DNA of 64,000 bases. It comes from Gemmatimonadota bacterium (GTDB taxonomy: Bacteria; Gemmatimonadota; Gemmatimonadetes; Palauibacterales; KS3-K002). Of the stretch, positions 36,762 through 46,992 are shown piece after piece; position 1 is the first letter of the stretch, and each line of letters opens with the position of its first letter. The notes under the pieces were generated by a model. That model ran no database searches, was not told the origin of the DNA, and saw only the letters and a list, made by a program, of their open reading frames with translations. Location: assembly GCA_020344015.1 (NCBI GenBank), contig CP070812.1:3488711-3552710 (forward strand), written 5' to 3'. Made by a program: the position numbers and the translations under genes.

Positions 36762-37867
36762 GAAGTCCCGATAATCCTGCTGCTCGGCGCCTCGCACGCG
36801 TCCGTGCCGGCCTCGCAGAACGCCAACTCGACGGCTTGTTGGTTTCCCACATCCCGAACCTTCGCTACCTGACGGGGTTCAGCGGCTCCAGCGGTTGGCT
36901 GTTGCTCGATGGGGAACGCGCGATACTCATCACCGACGGACGCTACGAAACGCAGGCTCAGCAGGAACTGCCCGACGATGCCGGCTTCGAGCTGCTCGTT
37001 CTGCACGACAAGGTACTCGCCGGGCTGGCGGACAAAGCGGCCCACGAGTTCGCCGGTCGCCGCCTGGGCCTCGAGGCGAATCACGTCGCCGTCGACCAGT
37101 GGCAGCGTCTGCGCGATGACGACGGAGCCGTCGACTGGCGTTCGATTAGCGGACTCGTTGAGGAGGTTCGGGCGCAGAAGGATGAAGGTGAGATCGAGCT
37201 GGTCCGCAAGGCGGCCGAGACCGCGGCCGCCGCCCTCGCCGACACGCTCCCGCTCGTCCAGCCCGGCACCCGAGAGGTTGACATCGCCGCCGAGCTTGAG
37301 TATCGCATGCGCCGGCATGGCGCCGAGGGAGCTGCGTTCGAGACGATCGTCGCCTCGGGCGAGCGGTCGGCTCTCCCTCACGCGGCAACCAGCGAGTGCC
37401 CGATCCAGGAAGGCGACCTGCTGCTCATCGATTTCGGAGCACGCTGGCGTGGATACTGTTCCGATCTGACCCGCACTTTCGTCGTCGGCCAGGCGGACGC
37501 CCGACAGCGCGAGGTCTACGATCTCGTCCTGGCTGCCCATGAAGCGGCGTGCTCGGCTCTGCGGGTCGGGGCGCTGGGCTCTGAAGTCGATGCGCAGGCC
37601 CGCCGTAGCTTCGAGGCGGCGGGGCTCGAGGAACGGTTCCCCCACAGCACCGGCCACGGGCTCGGGCTCGAGGTGCACGAGGGACCGCGCCTGGGACGGC
37701 ATAGTGAGGAGCGGCTTCGACCGGGCACGGTTGTAACAGTGGAGCCTGGCCTCTACTTTCCAGGGTGGGGCGGGATCCGAATAGAGGACGACCTATTGGT
37801 TACCGCGGAGGGTGCCACCGCGCTGGTAATGCTGGAAAAAGGTTGGTTGCGGTCTTTGCCCCTCTAG
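36758..37867 (+). CDS. M24 family aminopeptidase (Xaa-Pro aminopeptidase-like)
   Basis: This 369-residue metallopeptidase has a creatinase-type N-terminal domain ([17 protein letters not shown]) and a pita-bread catalytic domain. Likely metal ligands are seen in [20 protein letters not shown] (two Asp), [13 protein letters not shown] (His), [14 protein letters not shown] (Glu) and RIEDDLLVT (Glu). It removes N-terminal residues preceding proline. ATG 36758 overlaps the aroQ stop. The aroQ-peptidase-efp-accB-accC order is common in several phyla. Confidence 0.93.
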   Translation: MRSPDNPAARRLARVRAGLAERQLDGLLVSHIPNLRYLTGFSGSSGWLLLDGERAILITDGRYETQAQQELPDDAGFELLVLHDKVLAGLADKAAHEFAGRRLGLEANHVAVDQWQRLRDDDGAVDWRSISGLVEEVRAQKDEGEIELVRKAAETAAAALADTLPLVQPGTREVDIAAELEYRMRRHGAEGAAFETIVASGERSALPHAATSECPIQEGDLLLIDFGARWRGYCSDLTRTFVVGQADARQREVYDLVLAAHEAACSALRVGALGSEVDAQARRSFEAAGLEERFPHSTGHGLGLEVHEGPRLGRHSEERLRPGTVVTVEPGLYFPGWGGIRIEDDLLVTAEGATALVMLEKGWLRSLPL

Positions 37868-37932
37868 TCACGGGCCGCAGGTCCCAGCGCTGATAACGGG
37901 AGATCTACCACAACCTGATAGTAGCAAGGAAA

Positions 37933-38499
37933 ATGGCATCGACGGCAGATTTCCGTAACGGGATGACGATAGAATTCGAGGGTGAACTCTTCTCGATCAC
38001 CTATTTCCAGCACGTTAAGCCGGGGAAGGGTGGCGCCTTCGTCCGCACCAAGCTGAAGAATGTTCTGACCGGCGCGGTCATCGAAAGGACTTTCCGCGCC
38101 GGTGAAAAAGTCGACGAGGTCCGGTTGGTGCGCCGACCCGTCCAATACAGCTACACCGACGGACAGTTCTATTATTTTATGGACAACGAAACGTACGAGC
38201 AGATCCCGCTACCGGCGCAGACGATCGGCGAAAATCAGCTCGTCTATCTGAAAGAGAACATGGTCTGCGAGGCCCTGACCCGTGATGGAGAACCCATCTC
38301 CGTCGAGGTCCCCTTCTTCGTCGAGCTGGAGGTGGCCGATACGGAGCCCGGAGTTAAGGGCGACACGGCGCAGGGCGGAACCAAGCGAGCGAAGCTCGAG
38401 ACCGGCGCCGTCGTTCAGGTGCCGCTCTTTATCGATGTCGGCGACGTGATCAAAGTCGACCGCCGCGAGAACAAGTACTTGGAGCGCGTCTCCTCATGA
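37933..38499 (+). CDS. efp: Elongation factor P
   Basis: EF-P rescues ribosomes stalled at polyproline stretches. The 188-residue protein has three OB-like domains; the tip loop reads KPGKGGAF with Lys32 at the position modified in other species, while the [19 protein letters not shown] segment marks domain II. A lysine-type tip does not tell which modification enzyme acts, and none is in the window. Several proteins encoded here are rich in proline, consistent with need for EF-P. Confidence 0.97.
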   Translation: MASTADFRNGMTIEFEGELFSITYFQHVKPGKGGAFVRTKLKNVLTGAVIERTFRAGEKVDEVRLVRRPVQYSYTDGQFYYFMDNETYEQIPLPAQTIGENQLVYLKENMVCEALTRDGEPISVEVPFFVELEVADTEPGVKGDTAQGGTKRAKLETGAVVQVPLFIDVGDVIKVDRRENKYLERVSS

Positions 38500-38996
38500 T
38501 CGACCTGGCATTTCTGAAGCGTCTAATCGAGACCGTCGAGTCCAGCGACATCGACACGCTCGAGATCTCTCGCTGGGCCACGAAGATCCGTATCTCGAAG
38601 AGCCCATCGGTCATGATCGGGGGCAACGCGGTGGGCTCCGTGCCGATGCAGGTCGGCGCCGGGCACAACGCCGGCGGCAGCCCGACACCCGCGGCTCCGC
38701 CGACCGGTCCGTCCGAGGCGCCGGCCGCGGAACCGGCCGAGGCGCCGGCGGCGGCCTACCACGAGGTGACCTCGCCGATGGTTGGAACCTTCTATCGTGC
38801 GCCGGCTCCCGATGCCGATCCGTATGTTGAGGTCGGTGGTCACGTGAAGGTCGGCCAGACACTCTGTATTCTCGAGGCGATGAAGTTGATGAACGAGTTG
38901 GAGGCGGAGGTCGCGGGAACGATAGTCGAGATCGCCGTGGAGAACGCCGAGCCTGTCGAGTACGGTCAGGTCCTTTTCCGCGTTAAGCCCGACTGA
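38496..38996 (+). CDS. accB: Biotin carboxyl carrier protein of acetyl-CoA carboxylase
   Basis: AccB carries the biotin that shuttles carboxyl groups in the first step of fatty-acid synthesis. The 166-residue protein has an N-terminal helix pair, a flexible Pro/Ala linker (about 62-86) and a biotinyl domain with [13 protein letters not shown] and the biotinylation site EAMKLMNE (Lys130). It overlaps efp by four bases (ATGA) and precedes accC. Confidence 0.96.
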   Translation: MIDLAFLKRLIETVESSDIDTLEISRWATKIRISKSPSVMIGGNAVGSVPMQVGAGHNAGGSPTPAAPPTGPSEAPAAEPAEAPAAAYHEVTSPMVGTFYRAPAPDADPYVEVGGHVKVGQTLCILEAMKLMNELEAEVAGTIVEIAVENAEPVEYGQVLFRVKPD

Positions 38997-39005
38997 GTAA
39001 CGGCA

Positions 39006-40367
39006 TTGTTCCAGAAAATCCTGATCGCCAATCGTGGCGAAATCGCCCTCCGCATCATACGCGCCTGCCGCGAGCTCGGGATCCCGACTGTAGTTGTGCA
39101 TTCCGAGGCCGACCGCGAGTCGCTGCACGTGCGGTTCGCCGACGAAGACATCTGCATCGGGCCGCCCCCGGCCCAGGATAGCTACCTCAACATCCCGCGC
39201 ATCATAGCGGCGGCTGAGATCACCGGCGCCGATGCGATTCACCCCGGTTACGGGTTCTTGGCCGAGAACGCCGAGTTCGCCGAAATCTGCGAGGCCTCCG
39301 ATCTGGTGTTCATCGGACCGACCGCCGAACAGATACGCCAGATGGGCGACAAGGTCGCCGCGCGCCGTACGATGGCCAAAGCCGGCGTCCCGGTGATACC
39401 CGGAAGCGAAGATGCGATTAGCGACCCGCGCGCCGCTCGCAAAGCGGCCGAGGAGATCGGCTTCCCGGTCATGATCAAGGCGGCCGCCGGCGGCGGCGGC
39501 AAAGGCATGCGCGTCGCTCGTTTGGCCGACGAGTTCGACAGACTCTTCACCATGGCCCGAGCCGAGGCTGAGGCGGCATTCGGCAACGGCGCTCTTTACA
39601 TCGAGCGGCTGCTCGAGAGCGCCCGCCACGTCGAGATCCAGGTCTTGGGCGATCGCCACGGCAGGGGCGTCCACCTCAACGAGCGCGACTGCTCGGTCCA
39701 GCGTCGCCATCAGAAGCTCATCGAAGAAACCCCCAGCCCGGCGGTGACCGAGGAGCTTCGGGCACAGATGGGAGAGGCCGCCCTGCGCGGCGTCGAGGCG
39801 ATCGGCTACGTCGGCGCCGGCACGGTCGAGTTCCTGCTCGACAGCGACGGCAAGTTCTACTTCCTCGAGATGAACACGCGGATCCAGGTCGAGCATCCGG
39901 TTACCGAGGAAGCGACCGGCTACGATCTGCTCAAGGAACAGCTCAGTGTGGCTGCCGGCGAGCCACTGGCTATCCCCGATGGTGTGCGCCTTCTCAGCCA
40001 CGCACTCGAGTGCCGGATCAACGCAGAGGATCCTGAGAACGATTTCCGGCCGTCGCCGGGTCGGATCACGACCTTCCATCCGCCCGGTGGGCCCGGTGTC
40101 CGCGTCGACACGCACGTCTATACCGACTACGTCGTACCACCGTTCTACGACTCACTGATCGCGAAGCTGATCGTGCGCGCGCCGACGCGTGAAGAGGCGA
40201 TCCACCGAGCGGACCTGGCGCTCGACATGTTCGTCATCGAGGGTGTACACACGACGATTCCGTTCCTGCGCAGGGTGCTCGAGCATCCCGATTTCCGTGC
40301 CGGCAACATCGACACGCATTTCCTCGATCGATTCCCGGCGCCGAAGCTGGAGGGCGCCGCGAGATGA
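39006..40367 (+). CDS. accC: Acetyl-CoA carboxylase biotin carboxylase subunit
   Basis: AccC carboxylates biotin on AccB using ATP and bicarbonate. The 453-residue protein has the N-terminal [17 protein letters not shown] segment, the ATP-grasp glycine loop [11 protein letters not shown] (about 159-168), [13 protein letters not shown] and [16 protein letters not shown] motifs and a full C-terminal domain. The start codon is TTG 39006, nine bases after accB, because the conserved sequence begins at residue 2 and no ATG or GTG is nearer. Confidence 0.97.
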   Translation: MFQKILIANRGEIALRIIRACRELGIPTVVVHSEADRESLHVRFADEDICIGPPPAQDSYLNIPRIIAAAEITGADAIHPGYGFLAENAEFAEICEASDLVFIGPTAEQIRQMGDKVAARRTMAKAGVPVIPGSEDAISDPRAARKAAEEIGFPVMIKAAAGGGGKGMRVARLADEFDRLFTMARAEAEAAFGNGALYIERLLESARHVEIQVLGDRHGRGVHLNERDCSVQRRHQKLIEETPSPAVTEELRAQMGEAALRGVEAIGYVGAGTVEFLLDSDGKFYFLEMNTRIQVEHPVTEEATGYDLLKEQLSVAAGEPLAIPDGVRLLSHALECRINAEDPENDFRPSPGRITTFHPPGGPGVRVDTHVYTDYVVPPFYDSLIAKLIVRAPTREEAIHRADLALDMFVIEGVHTTIPFLRRVLEHPDFRAGNIDTHFLDRFPAPKLEGAAR

Positions 40368-41149
40368 AGATCGACGTACTCTGGACGCCGTCCGAGCTCG
40401 AACGTGTCCCGGTGCACAACCGCAATGTGGTCGTGGTTGACGTGCTTCGTTCTGCGACGACCGTCGCGACGGCCATACACAATGGCGCGAAGGCGGTAGT
40501 GCCGGCCGCATCGATCGAAGAAGCCTTGCGAATTGCCAACTCGATCGGCCGTCGTGATGTCGTGCTCTGTGGCGAACGGCAGGGAATACGGATCGAGGGG
40601 TTCGATCTGGGGAACTCGCCCGCCGAGTTCACCAGAGAAGCTGTGGGCGACCGCACCATCGTGATGACGACGACGAACGGAACCCACGTGCTGACATCGC
40701 TGTCGGCAGCCGGGTCCGTCTACGTCGGTGCCTTGGTCAACCTGAGCGCCGTGGCCAAACAACTGAAAGCGGACGAGGGCGAGCCGCTTGTAGTCTGCGC
40801 GGGGCGCGGTGGCCGAGTGAGCGTCGAGGACGCGCTCTGTGCCGGGCTCTTGGTCGAAACGTACCTGAAGCGGAATCGTGGAAAGAAGGCGTCCAAGACG
40901 GTGGCAGAGCTCGGGGATGGGGCCGTGGCCGCCCTAGCTCTCGCACGGGAGCACGGGCCAGTGAGCACTCGCTTTCTCCGCGAGACCGCGGCCGGCCGGG
41001 CCCTCGATAAGATCGGCCAGGGCAGCGACGTCAAACTCTGCGGTGCCGTCGACTCGATCCCCGAGGTCCCGGTCCTCCGCGATCGCCAGATCACCGGCGT
41101 CGAGCCGGCGAGCGGCCAGTCGATGGGTGGAGGGAAGAAGACGCGGTGA
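40364..41149 (+). CDS. comB: 2-phosphosulfolactate phosphatase family protein
   Basis: The 261-residue protein matches the ComB family throughout ([64 protein letters not shown]). ComB dephosphorylates phosphosulfolactate in coenzyme M synthesis in archaea. Bacteria carrying it often lack ComA and coenzyme M, so the physiological substrate here is unknown; no comA or comC is nearby. It overlaps accC by ATGA. Confidence 0.88.
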   Translation: MKIDVLWTPSELERVPVHNRNVVVVDVLRSATTVATAIHNGAKAVVPAASIEEALRIANSIGRRDVVLCGERQGIRIEGFDLGNSPAEFTREAVGDRTIVMTTTNGTHVLTSLSAAGSVYVGALVNLSAVAKQLKADEGEPLVVCAGRGGRVSVEDALCAGLLVETYLKRNRGKKASKTVAELGDGAVAALALAREHGPVSTRFLRETAAGRALDKIGQGSDVKLCGAVDSIPEVPVLRDRQITGVEPASGQSMGGGKKTR

Positions 41150-41160
41150 GGAGGTGAGCC

Positions 41161-43473
41161 ATGGGTGACCGGGAGGATGACCGTACCCAACGCATCCTGA
41201 TCGGCATCGGCCTGATCGCCGTTGGCCTATTCACCCTGCTCAGCCTGATCCCGGTGGAGTTGTTCGGCGAGGGCGCGCGAGGCCTATTCCCGTCGGGCAA
41301 CATCGCGGGGCGGGTAGGTGCTGAGGTAGCGGGCACCTTGGTCGGGTCGTTTGGGGTGAGCGCGGCGGTGGTCCCGCTTTTTCCTATCATCTGGGGTGTC
41401 TGGAGTCTGGGAAGGATCGAGCGATCCGAGACTGGCCGCTGGACCCTCTTCTTCGCCACCCTGCTCGCTCTCGTTCCGCCACTCCTCGCCTCGTTCGCCT
41501 ATCCGGCCGACGGTGGCGCGCCCTGGCTCGCCGGCAGCTACGGATCTTGGGCCGGCGGTCTGATGGCACGGCTGCTGGGTTGGGTCGGCAGCGCACTCGT
41601 GCTCCTCGTCCTCCTCACCGTCGGCGTCATCCTCATCCTCGGACTGGAACCGTTCCGCGCCCTGGCGCGAGGTACCGTCCGGGGCGCCGAGATTACCAGA
41701 CGGGCCTCGGCTGCACTGGTCCGCGCCGGCGGGGTGCTGCTGAATTGGTCAAAGGCAGGCGGCCGTCGAATCGGTGCCGGCTGGGAATGGCTGAACGTGC
41801 GCCTGGTCCGGCGTGAGTCACGCGGCCTCCTCTCCAGGATCAGTGACCGTAAGGAACGGGAAGAGCCCGAGCCGCCCGCCCTCGAACCCCCGCCCCCCGC
41901 CGCACCGCCACGCGAGAAGAAGAAGAAACGAGATCCACAGACCTGGCTGTTCGGTGATGGCGCTGGGGAATTGCCGCCAGTCGAGCTGTTGCAACCGCCG
42001 CCCGACCAGGAGTACCGGGTTAGCGCGCAGACGCTCGACGAGCTCGGCGCGACGCTGGTCGACACGCTGAGGACCTTCAAGGTCGAGGGGCACATCACCG
42101 GGCGCACCACGGGCCCCGTGGTTACCCAATTCGAGGTCGTCCCCGCATCCGGGGTGAAGGTCGGCAGGATAGCGGCGCTAGCCGATGATCTCGCCTTGGC
42201 GCTCAAGGCACCGTCCATCCGGATCATCGCCCCCATACCGGGTAAGGGAGCGGTGGGAGTCGAGGTACCGAACCCGCAGCGCAAGATCGTCTACCTGCGC
42301 GAGATCCTCGAGTCGAACGCCTACGCGTCGAGCCGCGCCGAGCTGCCGCTGGCGTTGGGTGAGGACGTCAGAGGGCGCTCCGATGTCTACGATCTTGCAA
42401 AGATGCCGCACCTGTTGATCGCGGGTGTCACCGGTTCCGGCAAGTCGGTCTGCATCAATGCCATCATTTCCAGTCTGATCTATCGCTACCAGCCTGAAGA
42501 GCTGCGGCTGCTGCTTATCGATCCCAAGATGGTCGAGCTGGGTGGCTATAATGTGCTTCCTCACCTCCGCCACCCGGTCGTCACCGACAACCGGGACGCG
42601 GCTACGGTCCTCAAGTGGCTGGTCTACGAGATGGAGCGGCGCTACGAGTGGCTTTCTTCCAACGGTTGCCGCAACCTGCGGGAGTACAACCGGCGTGTCA
42701 CCAAAGGTGTGCCGATCACGGCGCCGGAATCGGAGGGCTGTGAGCCGGTCGACGAGCCCGAGACCAAGCCCTATGTCGTGCTCTTCATCGACGAGCTCGC
42801 CGACCTGATGATGACCGTGCAGAACGAAGTCGAGCGGCCGCTGGCATACCTGGCGCAGAAGGCGCGGGCCACGGGGATCCATCTCGTCGTCGCCACCCAG
42901 CGGCCTTCGGTCAACGTCATCACTGGCCTCATCAAGGCCAACTTCCCCTGCCGCATCGCCTTCCGCGTCGCCTCCAAGGTCGACAGTCGCACGATCATCG
43001 ATCAGAATGGCGCTGAGACCCTCCTCGGCAACGGCGACATGCTCTTTATGCCGCCGGGCGGCTCGGAGCCGGTGCGCATTCAGGGCACCTTCGTCTCGAC
43101 CGAGGATACCGAGCGGCTGACGGACTGGTACCGGGCGCGTGCCGAGGCGGCGGCGCTCGCCGCCGAGGAGGAGAACATCCTCGACGCTATGCACCAGATC
43201 GAGCTTGAGGAGGCCGAGGCCGAGGTCGGATCCGACGAGCTCGAGGACCGCGACCCATTGTTCAAGCGTGCTGCCGAAGTCGTTATCCAGCACCAGCAGG
43301 GTTCGACCAGCCTGCTGCAGAGACGTCTGAAGATCGGCTACGGGCGCGCAGCACGTATCGTCGACCAGCTCGAGCACGCCGGGATCGTCGGGCCGCCCGA
43401 GGGGTCGAAACCACGCGACGTATTGGTTACACTTCAAGATCTGGATAGAATCTGCTCCACTAGTGGCGGGTGA
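41161..43473 (+). CDS. ftsK: DNA translocase FtsK/SpoIIIE
   Basis: FtsK pumps DNA at the closing septum and activates chromosome dimer resolution. The 770-residue protein has about four N-terminal transmembrane helices (residues 15-170), a short charged linker, the motor with Walker A GVTGSGKS (about 422-429), Walker B VVLFIDELADLMM and a C-terminal gamma winged helix (about 700-765, SLLQRRLKIGYGRAARIVDQLE) that reads polar sequences. GAGGAGGTGA precedes ATG 41161. The linker is shorter than in E. coli FtsK. Confidence 0.96.
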   Translation: MGDREDDRTQRILIGIGLIAVGLFTLLSLIPVELFGEGARGLFPSGNIAGRVGAEVAGTLVGSFGVSAAVVPLFPIIWGVWSLGRIERSETGRWTLFFATLLALVPPLLASFAYPADGGAPWLAGSYGSWAGGLMARLLGWVGSALVLLVLLTVGVILILGLEPFRALARGTVRGAEITRRASAALVRAGGVLLNWSKAGGRRIGAGWEWLNVRLVRRESRGLLSRISDRKEREEPEPPALEPPPPAAPPREKKKKRDPQTWLFGDGAGELPPVELLQPPPDQEYRVSAQTLDELGATLVDTLRTFKVEGHITGRTTGPVVTQFEVVPASGVKVGRIAALADDLALALKAPSIRIIAPIPGKGAVGVEVPNPQRKIVYLREILESNAYASSRAELPLALGEDVRGRSDVYDLAKMPHLLIAGVTGSGKSVCINAIISSLIYRYQPEELRLLLIDPKMVELGGYNVLPHLRHPVVTDNRDAATVLKWLVYEMERRYEWLSSNGCRNLREYNRRVTKGVPITAPESEGCEPVDEPETKPYVVLFIDELADLMMTVQNEVERPLAYLAQKARATGIHLVVATQRPSVNVITGLIKANFPCRIAFRVASKVDSRTIIDQNGAETLLGNGDMLFMPPGGSEPVRIQGTFVSTEDTERLTDWYRARAEAAALAAEEENILDAMHQIELEEAEAEVGSDELEDRDPLFKRAAEVVIQHQQGSTSLLQRRLKIGYGRAARIVDQLEHAGIVGPPEGSKPRDVLVTLQDLDRICSTSGG

Positions 43474-43491
43474 AACGGGTAGGGTGAGACT

Positions 43492-44142
43492 ATGAAAGCG
43501 CTTGCAGCTGTCACGATTCTAATGTCGGTGCTGTTCGGTCCGGCTCAGGTCGCCCAGGAACAGGCGGAGGAGATCCTCGCCCAGGCGGCGCGGGCATACG
43601 AGGGCGTCGTGACGCTGCGCTCCGAGTTCGTGCAGAAGATCGACATCCCGGCGCTCGAACGGCAGAAGGAGGGAAGGGGCGTCGTCTTCCAGAAGAAGCC
43701 TAACTACTTCATGATGAAGTTCGATGAGCCACAGGGTGATGTCGTCGTCGCCGACGGCGAGTGGTTCTGGATGTACTATCCCAGCGCACAGCCGGATCAG
43801 GTCGTGCGCACGCCGATCCATCAAACCACCGAGAACGCCACGCTCGGCGGCCAGTTTTTGGTCAATCCTACCGAGCGCTACGTGGCCACCTATGTAGCGC
43901 GCGAGAGCTTGGACGACCGACAGGCCCATCTACTGGCCCTCGTGCCTAAGTTCGATGCGCCCTACACGTTGGTGCGCGTCTGGATCGATGCGAGCGATTA
44001 CCTCGTGCGCCAGTTCGAGGTCCACGAGGAGAACGAGACCGTCCGCACGATCACGCTCAGCAACCTGGAAGCGGGCATCGAGCTACCCAACGAGCTGTTC
44101 ACCTTCTCAGTGCCGCCCGGCGTCGAGGTGTTCACCCGGTGA
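43492..44142 (+). CDS. lolA: Outer-membrane lipoprotein carrier protein LolA
   Basis: LolA ferries lipoproteins from the inner-membrane LolCDE complex across the periplasm. The 216-residue precursor has a signal peptide (ALAAVTILMSVLFGPAQVA) and a LolA fold with the GRGVVFQKKPNYFMMKFDEPQ strand pair and DGEWFWMYYPSAQPDQV. It lies between ftsK and rimO, and its stop overlaps the rimO start. Confidence 0.92.
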   Translation: MKALAAVTILMSVLFGPAQVAQEQAEEILAQAARAYEGVVTLRSEFVQKIDIPALERQKEGRGVVFQKKPNYFMMKFDEPQGDVVVADGEWFWMYYPSAQPDQVVRTPIHQTTENATLGGQFLVNPTERYVATYVARESLDDRQAHLLALVPKFDAPYTLVRVWIDASDYLVRQFEVHEENETVRTITLSNLEAGIELPNELFTFSVPPGVEVFTR

Positions 44143-45530
44143 AGTTCTCTCTCGTCACGCTCGGGTGCGATAAGAACACAGTCGATTCGGAACGCATGCT
44201 GGCCACGCTTGTCGGCCATGGGGCGGAGCACACACCGGAGCCTGCCGACGCCGACGTGCTGATCGTCAACACCTGTGGCTTCATCGATGCCGCCAAAGAG
44301 GAGTCCATCGACACGTTGCTCGAGGCGGCGCGTCTTAAGGACAACGGCCGACTTCTGGCCCTCGTCGCCGTCGGCTGCTTGGTCGAGCACTACCGGGACG
44401 AGCTCGCTCGCTCGATTCCAGAGGTCGATCTATTCCTCGGGCTCCGCGACCTGCCTCAGCTCGTCCCCCAGCTCGTGATGCGCGGCCTGCTCGACGAGCG
44501 ACCCCGCAGGCACCCCGGCGCCCGCCTGCCGGTGGGCGGCCTGCGTCACGTCTCCTACCTCAAGGTCAGCGAGGGGTGCGACCACGGCTGCTCGTTCTGC
44601 GCGATACCGCTGTGGCGCGGCCGCCACCGCTCCTTCGACCCGGCGGCGCTGGTCGACGAGGCGCGAGCCCTCGAGGCCAGAGGCGTCGTCGAGCTCAACC
44701 TCGTCGCCCAGGACCTCGCCCACTACGGTCGCGACCTGGCCGGCGGCGCGGGCCTTCACGGCCTGCTCGAGCGACTGCTCCAGGAGACCGAGATCCCTTG
44801 GTTCCGCCTCCTCTATATCTACTCGGCCGGGCTACGACCGGCGCTGATCGAGCTGATGGCTCGGGAGGACCGGCTCCTCTCCTACATCGACATGCCGATC
44901 CAGCACGCCAGCACCCGCATGCTCGAGCTCATGCGCCGGCCCGAGCGGCCCGACGTGCTGCGCGAGAAGATCGGCTGGCTTCGTTCCCAGGTACCCGACC
45001 TCACGATCCGCACAACGGTGCTGGTGGGATTCCCCGGCGAAAGCGAGGAAGACTTCGAGGCGCTGCTCGACTTCATCGGCGAGGTCGAGTTCGATCATCT
45101 GGGAGCGTTCGCCTACTCGCCGCAGCCGGGTACCCCGGGCGCCGAGATGTCCGACCCGCTTCCCGAGTCGGTCAAGCTGGAACGCCTCGCGCTGGTCGGC
45201 GAGCTGCAGCGTTCAATCGTCGCGGCCCGCAACTCGAGATGCATCGGCACGACCGTCGAAGTGCTGGTCGACCGCTTGGCGAAAGCCGGAGACGCAGAGC
45301 CGCAGATCGAGGCGCGCATTCGCAGTCAGGCTATCGAGATCGATGGTTTGACATACCTTACCGGTTCCGACGTCGCGCTGGCGCCGGGTGACCTGGCTCT
45401 GGCCACCGTCACCAACGCCGATGACGCCGACGTCTGGGCTGAAGCCCAGTCGGTCGTCAGACCAGCGAGCCGACCGTTCGAGCGCGATGAAGCCGTCGTA
45501 CTTGACCTGCAAACGGCATGGGGGAGATGA
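44139..45530 (+). CDS. rimO: Ribosomal protein S12 methylthiotransferase RimO
   Basis: RimO is a radical-SAM enzyme that methylthiolates an aspartate of ribosomal protein S12. The 463-residue protein has the N-terminal UPF0004 domain (LVTLGCDKNTVDSERML, VNTCGFIDAAKEESID), the radical-SAM CX3CX2C cluster in GCDHGCSFCAIP and a C-terminal TRAM domain. The CGFIDAAKEES signature separates it from MiaB. GTG 44139 overlaps the lolA stop (GTGA). Confidence 0.95.
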   Translation: MKFSLVTLGCDKNTVDSERMLATLVGHGAEHTPEPADADVLIVNTCGFIDAAKEESIDTLLEAARLKDNGRLLALVAVGCLVEHYRDELARSIPEVDLFLGLRDLPQLVPQLVMRGLLDERPRRHPGARLPVGGLRHVSYLKVSEGCDHGCSFCAIPLWRGRHRSFDPAALVDEARALEARGVVELNLVAQDLAHYGRDLAGGAGLHGLLERLLQETEIPWFRLLYIYSAGLRPALIELMAREDRLLSYIDMPIQHASTRMLELMRRPERPDVLREKIGWLRSQVPDLTIRTTVLVGFPGESEEDFEALLDFIGEVEFDHLGAFAYSPQPGTPGAEMSDPLPESVKLERLALVGELQRSIVAARNSRCIGTTVEVLVDRLAKAGDAEPQIEARIRSQAIEIDGLTYLTGSDVALAPGDLALATVTNADDADVWAEAQSVVRPASRPFERDEAVVLDLQTAWGR

Positions 45531-46822
45531 GCCCGCAGGAACGATCGCAGGAGCTCTTTGACCGGGCCCGCAGAGTATCGCCGGGCGGAGTGCACTCTCC
45601 CGTCCGCGCCTTCGGCGCCGTCGGTGCCGAGCCGTTCTTCACGGCGAGCGGCGCCGGCTCGCGCCTGCGCGATGTGGACGGCAAAGAGTACATAGACTAC
45701 GTGCTGTCGTGGGGGCCGCTGGTCTTGGGCCACGCACACCCGCACGTCACCGAGGCCGTCGAGCGTGCCGTCCGCAAAGGGACGCACTACGGTACGCCTA
45801 CGCCGGAAGAGGTCGAGCTGGCCGAAAAGGTCATAGCCCTCGTTCCTTCCGTCGAGGTCGTCCGCTTCGTCAATAGCGGTACCGAGGCCACCATGTCCGC
45901 CGTTCGCCTCGCCCGTGCTTTCAGCGGCCGCGATCTCATACTCAAGTTCGAGGGCTGCTACCACGGTCACGGTGACAGCTTCATGTCGAAGGCCGGATCG
46001 GGGCTAGCTACGCTCGGCCTGCCCAGCTCGCCGGGGGTGCCGAAGGAGATCACCCAGCTCACCCTCACCGTGCCGTTCAACGACGGCGCGGCCGTCCAGG
46101 AGGCGATCGCCGAGTACGGCGACCGGCTGGCCGCGGTGATCACCGAGCCCGTCGTCGGTAACTCCGGGCTCATTCTGCCGGAAGCTGGGTTCCTGGAGCT
46201 CTTGAGAGAAGAGACGCGGCGCGTCGGCGCACTGCTGATATTCGACGAGGTGATGACGGGCTTCCGCGTCGCCCTGGGCGGCGCCCAGCAGCGCTTCGCC
46301 ATCGAGCCCGACCTGACCACGCTCGGCAAGGTCATCGGGGGTGGCTTTCCCGTCGGTGCCTACGGCGGCAGGCGCGAGATCATGTCGCGGGTGGCCCCGC
46401 AGGGCGACGTCTATCAGGCGGGCACCCTGTCCGGAAACCCGGTGGCGATGGCGGCGGGCCTGGCGCAGCTCGAGATCCTCGAGCGAGAGGACCCCTATGC
46501 GGCGCTGGAGGAGCGGGCGACGAGGCTCGTCGCGGGGATCGTCGCAGCCGCCGATCGCTTAGACGTCCCTGCCAGCGGAACGACGGCCGGCTCGATGTGG
46601 GGCGTCTACTTCTGTGACGGCCCGGTGCGCAACTTCGACGACGCGCTGAAGGTGGACCGCGACTTCTTCAACGCGTACTATCGCGAGTGCCTCGCGGGCG
46701 GTGTCTTCTTCGCGCCGTCTCCGTTCGAGGCGGGCTTTATGTCAACCGCGCACAGCGACGCCGATATCGATGAGACGCTCTCGGTCGTGGGGCGGGCACT
46801 CGCGACGGCCGCGTGGCGTTAG
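45518..46822 (+). CDS. hemL: Glutamate-1-semialdehyde 2,1-aminomutase
   Basis: HemL converts glutamate-1-semialdehyde, the HemA product, to 5-aminolevulinate. The 434-residue class III aminotransferase has GGVHSPVRAFGAVGAEP, VNSGTEATMSAVRLAR and GCYHGHGDS motifs, and the PLP lysine in TTLGKVIGGG (Lys271). ATG 45518 overlaps rimO; ATG 45527, nearer GGGGAG, is an alternative that removes three residues. Confidence 0.97.
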   Translation: MGEMSPQERSQELFDRARRVSPGGVHSPVRAFGAVGAEPFFTASGAGSRLRDVDGKEYIDYVLSWGPLVLGHAHPHVTEAVERAVRKGTHYGTPTPEEVELAEKVIALVPSVEVVRFVNSGTEATMSAVRLARAFSGRDLILKFEGCYHGHGDSFMSKAGSGLATLGLPSSPGVPKEITQLTLTVPFNDGAAVQEAIAEYGDRLAAVITEPVVGNSGLILPEAGFLELLREETRRVGALLIFDEVMTGFRVALGGAQQRFAIEPDLTTLGKVIGGGFPVGAYGGRREIMSRVAPQGDVYQAGTLSGNPVAMAAGLAQLEILEREDPYAALEERATRLVAGIVAAADRLDVPASGTTAGSMWGVYFCDGPVRNFDDALKVDRDFFNAYYRECLAGGVFFAPSPFEAGFMSTAHSDADIDETLSVVGRALATAAWR

Positions 46823-46992
46823 TGTTGGGAGTTGTGATGTAGGGAGGTCGGAGCAAGTGAGCAGTTGATCAATCGAGCATTCGATCTTGGAAATTCCCGG
46901 ATCGGCTCTTACCTCGAATGCTCTATTGTTCAATTACTCAATTGCTCCCATAATGCTCCCTACCTCTTAGTTCAGAGAAACGAACATAGACG
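46823..46992. repeat. Long imperfect palindrome (tract D) between hemL and ispG
   Basis: The left arm (46839-46884) and right arm (46914-46963) align as reverse complements over about 46-50 bases with scattered mismatches. The innermost ten bases match perfectly (GAGCATTCGA at 46875-46884 with TCGAATGCTC at 46914-46923). The 29-base loop includes AAATTCCCGG. Base composition is much more AT-rich than in the flanking genes. No coding potential or known RNA family is recognised. Confidence 0.78.
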
